Source: Plazaster borealis (Eukaryota; Echinodermata; Asteroidea; Forcipulatida; Labidiasteridae). Taken from it: a DNA stretch of 64,000 nucleotides. A program made the position numbers and the translations under genes. Numbering within the stretch: position 1 is the first letter of the stretch; each line of letters opens with the position of its first letter. The DNA lies in NCBI GenBank assembly GCA_021014325.1, contig CM037474.1, positions 6,427,130-6,491,129 of the forward strand, in the 5' to 3' direction. A model generated the notes under the pieces. That model was not told where the DNA came from, made no database searches, and was given only the letters and a program-made list of their open reading frames with translations. Shown here piece after piece: positions 1-11,500 of the stretch.

Positions 1-378
1 TTTCCAGGCCTGATATTGTCCTACTTTTTCTGAGTGTCAAATATCATACCTAAGAATAAGATGGAATGGTCCATAATTCCTACTTCAGCGGAATCTTCCC
101 TTTAAGTCGGAAACCGCACATTCTTGATGGGACAACAAAAATAACAAAAAGGTTCGCTGTGCATAGAAAAAACAAATCCACTTGGAAAATATTTGCACCC
201 AAATATTGGCTTAGGAACGCTATGCCTTTAAGAGCAGTAAGGTCATTGAGGATGACCTCTTATAGTTATACCCAGATTCCCATGGGAACCTTGCTGGTAT
301 TCCTGTGGGTCGATCTGTCATTTATTTGTACAGTCCTTGATGGTGGGAACGAGGGCATCTAAACACTCTTCAATGTAA

Positions 379-1400
379 ATGTACAGGGTGGTTCAAAGTG
401 TTCCCAATTTTGACAGCCATTTTTACCTACTTATAAGCTTTTTACATTTATTGTTGTATTTTATGAAAGTGGTGACTGTTGGGCATTAGTGGTGAGCAAA
501 TCTAAGAAATCAGTTATTTTCTTTTCAAAATATGGTAGTTTAAAGGTATTATGTGCAAAATTGATTTGTCCACAGAGGTTCTTATCTCCGCTTGACTAAT
601 ACTTCTGAATAGGCATCTTCTCTTTTGTAATTTTTTTAATAATAAATAAGCTTTGAATAATGTTACAAAATCGATGAACATAAACTAGCCTTCTCTGGAT
701 AGGTGATTTTAAAGTGATACACTTACTTCATAGATTTGAAAGTCCACGATTAATTACTGTTGGCCAGGTTAGCCTCAAAGTGGATGGAGTTGAAAGAGCA
801 TTCGTGGACAAATCAGTTTTGCACATGATACCTTTAAACTACCATATTTTGAACAACAATTATCCGATTTCTTAGATTTGTTCACCACTAATGCTTAAAG
901 GTATCGTACACGTTTGGTAATTGTCAAAGACCAGCGTTCTCATTTGGTGTATCCCAACATATGCATAAAATAACAAGCCTGTGAAAATTTGGGCTCAATT
1001 GGTCATCGAAGTTGCAAGAAAATGATGAAAGAAAAAACACCCTTGTTGTACAAATTTGTGTGCTTTCAGATAGGAATAAAAACTTCTTGCAAGAAGTTTT
1101 TATTATTTTAGTGAGAAATTACCTCTTTCTCAAAAACTACGTCACTTCAGAGGGAGTCGTTTCTCACAATGTTTTATACTGTCAACAGCTCTCTGTTGCT
1201 CGCTACCAAGTCAGTTTTTATACTAATATATATTTTGAGTAATTACCAAACGTGTACAGTGCCTTTAACACTAATGCAACAGTCACCACTTTCATATAAT
1301 CCAAAAATAATTGTAAAAATGTATAAGTAAGTACACATGTAGGTAAATATGGCTATCAAATATGGGTACACTTTTAAAAAATTGTAACCACCCTGCACAT
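379..1400. mobile_element. Long foldback element interrupted by a TTAA MITE
   Basis: Inverted arms begin ATGTACAGGGTGG (379) and end CCACCCTGCACAT (1400). The left arm (379-590) matches the reverse complement of 800-898 plus 1269-1400. A TTAA MITE (899-1264) splits the right arm. No coding capacity. Confidence 0.8.
899..1264 (+). mobile_element. TTAA MITE, family A
   Basis: Ends AGGTATCGTACACGTTTGG and CCAAACGTGTACAGTGCCT flanked by TTAA (895-898, 1265-1268). Its internal CTTCTTGCAAGAAG palindrome is shared with the other family A copies. Confidence 0.85.
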
Positions 1401-1704
1401 TAAACTGGTATAATAGTGCAGTCATCTTGTTTTACTCTCTTTCTGATTGAAGAGGGGCTCCAGCTTAGGCTCGGTCATTCTTGAAAATGTATGCTTTCCG
1501 TACAGGGCTTCAAACAGGGCTAGGTGGACTAAAACCCTGAGCTCGAGCCCAAGCCATGGTTTTGGAAAACGGCCTGCCCTGTATGACTAAATAGTTGACA
1601 GTGTCAAATTATGAAAGCATTTCTCGGGAGGATAGGGTTTAATAGATGTTAATTTTGCATCAGGGAAAAATGAACATCTGTAAATCGTTGCGGTACCCGC
1701 TGCT

Positions 1705-1950
1705 AAAACATAGGATTCGAACTGCCCTCTAGCCATCGGGCTAGCTCGGTGGTCTGGTGGTTAGTCATCGACTCTAGAAATGCAAAGGTCGTGGCCTCGA
1801 ATCCCATTGGAGTGATTTGCCTTTGAATTTTTTTCACAAAACTCGGGAAAGTATACAGTGCTTAATACACATCGGTGTAAGGGTCAAGTTACATACTTAT
1901 GCCATCATTGACACTGGACAAAGTGTCTGGCGCCCTCTGGAGTAAAAAAC
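1705..1950 (+). mobile_element. tRNA-headed SINE, with an opposing tRNA-like B box
   Basis: A tRNA-like head (GGTGGTCTGGTGGTTAG with B box TCGAATCCC) at 1739-1806 is followed by a tail ending in CTGGCGCCCTCTGG. A reverse B-box-like sequence lies just upstream at 1713. Parent tRNA not identified. Confidence 0.55.
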
Positions 1951-2284
1951 AAAAAAAAGTACCTCTACTTTGTTCATGTGACTGAGGAAAAGAAATGATA
2001 AGATCAAGATGTGTACATGTGTAAACACTGTAATGTGTATCTTTACCTTCTTAATTATGATTACTGTTTGTTTCTCAAAATGGCTGTAATGTTCGGTCAA
2101 AATATTGGAGTGCTGTTGTTTACTTTAGTACTGAAAGTGCAGGCAAAAGTTTTTCACATTACCAGTCTAGCTCACCTAAAAACCATGGAAGTAATAAGCA
2201 TCTTTGAAGTATAGTGGACACAAACATGAGGGCGCTATTTGGTTTGGCAACAGAGGCAGTTGCCTCCATGTCGATATTCATCGC

Positions 2285-2400
2285 CTTGGTGCCCCTTGAA
2301 ATATTCCAATAGAAATTTACAATTTCCTCATAGAGGTGCCCTTTACCAAGGAGAAAACGCCTTGGTGCCCTTGCCCTTTCAAGAATGAAGCATCAGGTCC
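2285..2400 (+). repeat. Dispersed repeat, related to 4372-4490
   Basis: Phrases GCCTTGGTGCCCCTT, GTGCCCTTT and GCCCTTTCAA recur in the same order at 4372-4490. Short dispersed repeat, type unknown. Confidence 0.5.
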
Positions 2401-2437
2401 TGAAATTGTCCCTTTTTTATCCTATACTTTTCGCCAG

Positions 2438-2539
2438 GTTCTTATTTGAGGGTGATGAAGGCAATGTGTTATATACCGGTGATTTCCGCTTTGCTAAAGG
2501 TGAAGCAGCACGTATGGAACAACTGCATTCTGGAAGCAG
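2438..2539 (+). CDS. DCLRE1C: Artemis exon: MBL motif with GDFR
   Basis: Encodes [17 protein letters not shown] then [15 protein letters not shown]. The Asp of TGDFR is the conserved metal ligand. Acceptor is cgccag before 2438. Donor is gtcagt at 2540; the two-base overhang joins the next exon as a Ser codon. Confidence 0.93.
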
Positions 2540-5500
2540 GTCAGTCATTCTATTCCACACCCCTAGCAGCCTGTTGACTTCACATTGAATATCAGTGTAA
2601 AAATACTCAAGGGCCCAATTTCATTGAGCTGCTTAAGCATACAAAATATGCTAAGCACAACACAATTATGCTTACCAGAATAAGGTCACCAGCCAAAATA
2701 GGATGTCACGTGTACCATTTGTGACTGGGATCCTGCTCATATCTGCTAAGCAAGGTTCAAGGTTCATTTATTTTCCACAGTATCAAAAGAAAAAAGACAT
2801 TATCACTCAAAAGAGATCAGTACAAAGAATACATATCACAGTATAGATTTCAAGAACTAGATGAAAACAAACAATATGACACTGCAGTGGGATCCATTTT
2901 CGAAGCAGAGCTTGTAGGTAATGGTCCCTAAAGACATGCAAGAAGGCGGTCGTGTCGAGCCACTAGGGAACAAAATATAATAATAGGTCTCAATGCACAA
3001 GCACGTACTCAAAAAAGAAATAGTAGACACTATAAAACGGATAGATGAAGGACAAAAAAAACCCCAGTGGACTAAGACTAACACAACGGTCCAGCATGTC
3101 CAGGGGACCCATTCCGAGGAAATAACATGCATTGAAATTGTTAAGCAATATCTTCTGCTTAAAGGCCCTGTACACTATTGGTAAGATTGAAAAACACAAA
3201 TGTTCACAGATTCACACACAACTTACATGATTTAAAGTAAGTAATGGTTGAAAGGGTTCCTTAAAATATTTCTGCCTAAAATGCTATCGTTTCTGAGAAA
3301 TGAGTAAAGCGATAGTTTTTATCACGCGCGATATTTTGAAGAAAAAAAAAACCACATAAGGTCTCTTTTCACTATTTTCTCGTGATCTCGATGACCAATT
3401 GAGCTCAAACTTTCACAGGTTTGTTTGTTCATGCATTTTTCTGTTCCTTGCTCTATGGTTGAATCACACAAAATGTGAACACTGATTTTGAGCTGTTACC
3501 AAAAGTGTACAATACCTTTAAGCAGCTCTATGAACTTGGACCCAGATCTTGCTCTTATGAAGCTTAGAGAACCATTGAAAAACAGCAAAGCTGTTTAAAT
3601 AAACCATATTGATGTGTGTTTTTAAATTGTACTGGTGCCCACATTGAACTAAAGCGTCTTAATTGTTTTGTAAACCATTCCTACTACAGTGTTAAAGATA
3701 TCAAGAGTGCCTATGTTGACACTACATTCTGTGTGCCAGAGGCTATGTACATACCTAGCAGGGTAAGGGTTATATTCATGTAGTGCTATTATTATTATTT
3801 CGTTCATTATCTTAAAGGTATCGTACACGTTTGGTAATTACTCAAAATATATATTAGCATGAAAACTGACTTCGTAACAAGTAACAGAGAGCTGTTGATA
3901 GTATAAAACATTGTGAGAAATGACTCCCTCTGAAGTAACGTAGGTTTTGAGAAAGAGGTACATGTAATTTCTCACTAAAATAATAAAAGACTTCTAGCTA
4001 GAAGCCTTTTATTCCTATCTGAAAGCACACAAATTTGTACAACAAGGGTGTTTTTTCTTTCATCATTTTCTTGCAACTTTGATGACCAATTGAGCCCAAA
4101 TTTTCACAGGCTGGTTATATTATGCATATGTTGGGATACACCAAGTGAGAACACTGGTCTTTGACAATTACCAAACATGTACGATGCCTTTAAGATGTTT
4201 GTTTATGGCCTTAGTTTAGGATACAACAAAACCAACCTTGTGAACTGTTTCAGAAAACAGTTACGAAACATTCCCCGTTAATCAAAGCAGCTTTTGAAGG
4301 ATTTAGGATATTTGAAGAGAAATGGCATACCCAGGCCTGGAGTTACATGGAGGCCCCGCCGTAGCTACTGGTATTGGCCTTGGTGCCCCTTCAAAAGTTT
4401 TCCATAGACTTTAAGATTTTCCAATGGAAGTGCCCTTTGCAAAAAGCAAATGGCCTTGCCCTCTCAAAGATGAAACTTCAGGCCTGCATACCCATGTTTA
4501 AAACCAAATGCTCATATTTTTTATTTTTATATTTTTGTATATTTTTTGTAATGCAAGTTTGCCCCAAACAAGGCTTAAAGCCACTCTTGGTAAGGGGCTA
4601 CAAGAAGAAACGTATTAAAGATGAAAATAACTCAGGGGAGCTGAAGGTAGGAATTGATATTCCTCTTAAAAAACAGTCTAGATTGTAGGATGGAGGGAAA
4701 CATGCACCAGGCAAGGAGTTCTAAGTAGATGCAGTACATGGAATCAATCTGTTAATGGCTCTTTGTTCTACATCTCAGCAAAGCAAGAGTGATAACAAAT
4801 TTTGTTTAAATTAAGTTTTTTTCATCTCATTTTATTTTAAAATTTTGTTTCACCGTTTTGTAACTTGTCCCCATGTTTTACACAGGAGCAGTCAAAGGAT
4901 GCTCTTCTTGACTTAGTAGAACAGTAAGTTTACTTTAAAAAATAGTATTTAAGTATGAACAAATTCCATTGAAGTTGGAATCAGTTTAAAAACAGTATTT
5001 AATTATTTATATGTCTGTAGAATTTGTAGAGTTAGTCAAAAACTAAACTCAGTTACAATAGTGTTTTTTTAATTGTGCAGCTAAAGAGCTTTTCATTGAT
5101 AAATATAATACAACATTTTGAAATGTTAAGATCAATAACTTGAGGATTTTACTATGTTAGATCGTTAAAAGTCATAACCATTTTTATTAATGGCGTGTCG
5201 TGGCTGAGCGGAAAAGAACACCGCCAGACTCAAGCTCTGGTGTTTCTGAACAGCAGAGTGTGGGTTCATGAGTGTCGGTCGTGACACTTGTGTCCTTAAG
5301 CAAGACACTTAACCATTTATATTGCTGCGACCTGTGGATATGGGACGTTAAGCCAAGGGGCCTGTGTGTTGTGTAATGCACGTAAAAGAACCCAGTTACA
5401 CTTATCGTAAAGAGAAGGGGTTCGCCCCGGTGTTCCTGGTTTGATCTGCAGCATATTGCACCACAGCACCTTGTAAACCATTATATGGTGCTATGTAAAG

Positions 5501-8500
5501 GAATTGATCTCATACTTCAAAACGTAGCTGCGCATACCTTGCAGGAAAAACATACTGAGCGCTTTGATACGCCCATCGGGTGTGATAAAGCGCTATATTA
5601 GAACTCAGTATTATTATTATTAATAAAAGTGAAATAGGAAATTTACATAATGAAGTGTCATTGTTGAGCCAATTAAAAATATCTTTTGCTTTCTAATCTA
5701 CATACATGTGTATATAATACTCATTGTATATTGTTTGCAAATTTATGTAGCATATGATACTAGCATTATATTCAATTAAAATTATAAGGTGTTCTTTTTA
5801 GTCATGCAAAATTGGGATTTAATTTAGTATAGTAGGCGCAAAGTTCAAGAAATTTCTGCGAAAAAGCTGCTGTGAGTTTGAATGCTGTTCGAGTGGATTG
5901 TTAAATTGAATGGTTATCTCTTTTAATCGTATGGTGCTAAAGAACATTGCTTACACATGAAGTAAAATTGAGAAAATAGAATTAGCTGTTGCAAACTGCT
6001 TACCAACGAAAAGGACCTATGGTATAAATGCAAAAAATAGTACTTAATGGCCTGACGTTTCGACCCTAGCAGAGTCTTTCTGGAAGGCAAAAATGAGAAA
6101 GACTCTGCTCTTAGCTGTAGAGAAAGACTCTGCTAGGGTCGAAACGTCAGGCCATTAACTACTATTTTTTACATTAAGTAAAATTGAATGACTGTTTTGA
6201 GGAAGTTTCAATTTTTGCACGAAATAGAATATTGCGTCGGTTAAATTGGCCGCTTAATTTGCTGACAATTACTGGACAAGCTTATTTGAGATTAAAAGTC
6301 AACAATGTATTTTTCCTGATTGATTTCAATCTGTACTATGTTATTTTTTTCTAAAGGAATGCCTGTTTCTGTGGATGTTTTTACTTGATAGAATGAACAG
6401 CTACAAAAAGAAAGATCTTTGCTTGTGAATGTTGTTTTTTCTAAACAGGACCACTTTCTTTATTATTTAGAAACATTTGGATTTTCTTGAGTGGGATTTC
6501 TTTGCAGTTCATAAAGTACAGTTCCCACCATCACATTGGTCGGACAGGGTTCTCCCCAGAATTTTTTCAAAACTGGGGGGGGGCATTCTTGACCCAAATT
6601 TTTGAAGTTTTGCCAAAGCGCGCTCAGAATATTTTTTAAACTTGGTGTTCTTCTTGGGTTGAAAAGCCCTACTGTGCAATCTGGAGAATTCTAAATGGTT
6701 TTATCTTGTGAGTTTGATCTGAAGTAACAAATTCACGCATATCGGCTCCATACGCTAGCTTCCTACATGTAATGGGAGACTTTGGAACACTAGGTGACAG
6801 CAGACTTACCAGGTAAATTTCTATTGTTTACGTAGTTCTGAGCATGCGCACAATTCTGAGGACAATGGATTTACCTGTTAAGTCTGCTGGCACCTAGTGT
6901 TCCCAAAAGTCCCTTCCTCCATTAGAGTAAGAGGCAAAACTGAAAACCACACCTAGTATATTTGACACAAATAATGGTGCAATTCAATTTGAGTGTAAAA
7001 GAATTTGATAATTTGTTTTGAATTGATTACAGACATATCCAGAAGAGTCCCACTCACATGGTGCGTCTGGCATGTAAGGCCAAATATGGATACGAGTACC
7101 TGTTTGTTGAGATCAGTAAAGAGTTTAATTTGAAGGTAGATTTCTTTTGTCACTTATTCACTAATGCCCTTTCTGAGCTCGATTTCCCGAAGTATGTAGA
7201 TTTATCTTAAGAAGAGTTGTCTATATTGCCATTGCCATTGTGGCGTGTCGTGGCTGAGTGGTTTTGAGCATTCTGGTGGTTGAGTCATCAGGGTATGGGT
7301 TTGAATCCCTGTCATGACACCAAGTGTCTTTGAGCAAGATACTTAACTATGGGGGCAGAGATGGTTCTTGTGATTGAGTTAGCTTGGTGTGCTACATATT
7401 TGGCAGCACAGGTTGTATACTCCCAAGGGAGCTGAGATGGTTTTAGGAATGAATTAAATGGCCCAGTGACCAGGGGTAACAATGTTGGAGCACCATGAGG
7501 GTCACTGAGTGACAGATTTGAGCACTCTATAAGAAGCCACTATATGGTGATTTTGACAACACATTTTGCTTAGCGATTAAGATTGACTCATATTCTTATT
7601 GGCTAGAGCCATCTAAGTAGTTTATGGCTACAGCTGTAGCCAAGTAATGATGATGATGATGATAATGAAAAGGTTATCAAGCCATAGCCACAGCCACAGC
7701 CAGATCTGTTTACAAATGCCTTACCACTGTCTGAGAGTGGCCGAGCGGTTAAGAGCACCAGATTCGAGCTCTGGTGTTTCTTATCAGCAGAGTGTGGGTT
7801 CGAGTCCTGGTCCTGGAGCTTTTGTCCTTGAGCAAGATACTTTATTATAATTGCTTTGTCCTTCGGATGGGACATTAAGTCGTAGGTCCCGTACACTAGG
7901 ATTGGTAGTGCTTGTAAAAGAACACTTATCATGGAAGAGTAGGGGTATCCCCGGTGTTTCTGCTTCACATAGCAGGCACCCTTGTTCACAGGATTCCTCA
8001 TGGCTTGTTAGTTACAGTGATTTAGTTCACTTATGAGGCATCCTTGGTTTCATTACCAGAAATATTCAATAACACTAATAGTAACCTTGAAAGTTTGTGT
8101 GCACAACTTCTTTCCTGACAATAAGCCAGATTGTTGTTGTTTCTTTAGGTACATGTGTCACAGCTGGTCATGGCGCAGTATGAAAGAGTCCCTGTACTTG
8201 CCAAACATCTGACAACAGATGGCAGCACCACACAGGTTCATGCATGCAGGTATATGGTAAGTCAGAAACCAAAAGAGAGATTTTGCTCCGCAAACCTGTC
8301 TTTTCTAAATTGTTTCCCACCTTGCAAAGTGCTAAGTTATTTTTGTATGTGATAGACGAGGGTTGTACTAAGACTTGCAATTAAAAAACCCCAAAACTGG
8401 TCTTGTCTTTTTGTTTATTTTCCTTAGGTACAACTTATGTTAAAAACCTGATTATAAATTATGAAATTTTCATCATCATTTTGTGGCGTGTCGTGGCCGA

Positions 8501-11500
8501 GCGGTCTAGTTCTGTTCACCGGACCCAAGCTCTGGTGTTGTCAGCAGCAGAGTCTGGGTTTGAATCCTGGTCATAACACTTATGCCTTTTAGCAAGGCAC
8601 TTAACCATAATTGCTTCAAGCCAGGCTCCTAGTGGATGATACCCATGCCTACATCCTTATGGACTGTGAATGGGGTAACCATTGGGAAAACTCAATTTCA
8701 GCCCCAGGAGTAAGTGGCAACGTGCCCCTGGTGACAGTTGATTCGGGTCGACAGCCCAAATCAGTTAAGTGTAGCCCTCACCTTGAAGTGGCCATCCGGC
8801 CTTTTGATGTTAGGCGATATCTCATTAAAACAAATTCAACAAAATTATCATCATCATCATCAATGCTTTAGTTCGTCCACCTGTTGGACAAAGCCCTCCT
8901 CATAAAACTTGCATTTGCCTCTCTGTGTGCTGTTATGTCATCTCTCCATCTTCTCTTTTGCCGTCCTCTCTCCCTCTTGCCTGGTCTAGGCTGCCATTCT
9001 GTCAGTCGTCTAGTCCACCTGTTGTCTCGGACCCCTGACACATGGCCTGCCCTTCTCCATTTGATCTCCTTCATCTTTTCAGTGATGTCCTTGACTTTTG
9101 CTTTCTCTCATATTTTGTTATGGTTAACTTTATCCCGTATCGTTAAAGGTTTCGTACACATTTGGAAATTGTCAAAGACCAGTGTTCTCATTTTGTGTAT
9201 CCCAACATATGCATAAAATAACAAGCCTGTGAACATTTGGGCTCAATTGGTCATGGAAGTTGCAAGAAAATGATGAAAGAAAAAACACCCTTTGTGTACA
9301 AATCTGTGTGCTTTCAGATAGGAATAAAAACTTCTTGCAAGAAGTTTTTATTATTTTAGTGAGAAATTACCTCTTACTCAAAAACTACGTTACTTCAGAG
9401 GAAGTGGTTTCCAACAATGTTTTGAACTATCAACAGCTCTCTGTTGCTTGTTATCAAGTAAGTTTTTATGCTAATATTTGTTTTGAGTCATTACCAAATG
9501 TGTACGATACCTTTAAATGTACCATTTTTCTCTCCATGTCTCTCTGTGTTGTTCTCAATTTGTTGTTCAACTCATTTGTTGTAGTCCAACTTTCTGCTCC
9601 ATAAGTCATGTTTGTCAGGATGTAATGATTGAACACTCCTCTTCAAAGTGACATTGCTATGTTGTTGTCAGTCAATATGTCATCGTACATTTGAAAGTTT
9701 ATCACTTCTTTGATATTTATGAAGCACATAAAATTGCTCCATCTTTTGAGGAATGTTTGAATTGTTTTTTGACTGCAGGATTGTTCAATGAATAACGCCA
9801 CCGATGTGTTAGTCGTTGTACCAAGTACCATGTGGTTTACTCGTAATGCTCAACCCTCTGATGTCCTAAGGTGAGTATAGTGTATAGACGATGTGACCTG
9901 TGACATCACATGTTTACAAAAGAGCCACCAAGCCTGGACTTCCTGCAGGCACGATTTGTACACAGCTCAATGGGAAGAAACCATAAAAACTTAATTTTAT
10001 GAAGATTGCACTGTCTAATTTTTTTCAACTTTTGATATGATGAAAGTGGGCACATCTCAAAACTTGTTCAGCTGTTACTTTTATAACTCTTGGATTTATG
10101 TGGAAATTATGACACAAAATGTAAACTTTCCCATATAACTTGTGCAGTATCTTGCCTGCCAGAAAGGCCCAAGAATGTACAAGGTCACACTTATTGTAAA
10201 CAAAGGTCACAAGGTCTATACTATGCCCGATATGTGGAAGAGGGTGTCCCAAACCAAAAAAAAAAAAAATCCTCTAATGAAATTGAGCCAAGATAATAAG
10301 AGAAACACACTGTTTCAGTTACTATCGGTCTCATTTTCTCTAATCGTTTATTCAGCTAACTTGCAAAGTGTTATTGTTTTGTGTAGCTCTAGGACATTTG
10401 TGGTGTGTCGTGGCCGAGCAGATAAGAACACCAGACTCAAGCTCTGGTGTTTCTGATCAGCAGAGTGTGGGTTCGAGTCCCGGTCGTGACACTTGTGTCC
10501 TTAAGCAAGACACTTTACCTTTATTGCTGCGTCCTTCGGATGGGATGTAAAGCCATAGGTCCAGTGTGTTGTGTAATGCACGTAAAAGAACCCAGTGCAC
10601 TTATCGTAAAGAGAAGGGGTTCGCCCCAATGTTCCTGGTTTGATCGGCAGCATATTGTGCCACAGCACCTTGTAAACCATTACATGGTGCTACATAAAGG
10701 AATGGGTCTCATACTTCAAAACGTGACCCCGCATACCTTGCAGGAAAAAAATTCTGAGCACTTTGATACGCCCATCGGGTGTGATAAAGCGCTATATAAG
10801 AACTCAGTATTATTATTATTAAAATCAGCCTGCCATGGCAACCTGGAACCCAGCAAAGTGACTTAGTCTTATTTCTTTAATAACAGGAAAGTTGGTCACC
10901 GGTACAGACTTTGTTTTTCCTTCCACTCGTCTTTCAGTGAGGTAAGTTGATAAGATAAAATAAGATAACTTTATTCCATAAAAATTGGAAATTACATGTT
11001 GTCATTTATCATAAAAAAAGTTACAAATTGACCACAATACGATACAAAAATAAATTGCACAAACTAAATCAAATAGCAAACCTATATGTTTTAAAAGAAA
11101 TAGAAATAAACGACTGCAATAATTATCTCTTAAAGAGGAAGGGAAATGACCAGTTCAATTTGTTATGTACTAATTTTCAATACATAGAATCCTCATGTGA
11201 GTGAGGAAAAAATCTGATGACATCATTCCGAGAAAAATGGGTCTTTACATTTTTGTACGGGGATGTTTTGGTTCATAACTGACTTTTTCAGAGCGAAATT
11301 TGAAACATGATGTCATTGGACTTCAACAACGAATGGATCTTTACATTCCAAGGAGGAGTTTTTCGTCAGTCAAAAGGTCAAAATCAAAGCTGTTTGGACT
11401 ACATGTTATCCAAAGTCAGGATCGAGCCAAAACATCCCCGTACAAAAATGTACAGACCCATTTTTCCCAGAATGATGTCATCAGATGTTTTGGATGTTGA

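Larger units (their letters stand above)
2613..3545. mobile_element. Small foldback carrying two later insertions
   Basis: The left end (CATTGAGCTGCTTAAGCAT) and right end (TTAAGCAGCTCTATGAAC) are inverted. The uninterrupted relative is 34082-34268. Insert 1 is 2757-3144 with a candidate TAAGCA duplication; insert 2 is a TTAA MITE at 3163-3517. Confidence 0.7.

Noticed and set aside
1..2437. Search for upstream Artemis exons including the HxHxDH motif
   Set aside because: No matching frame with splice sites was seen; the 5' exons are taken to lie outside the window.
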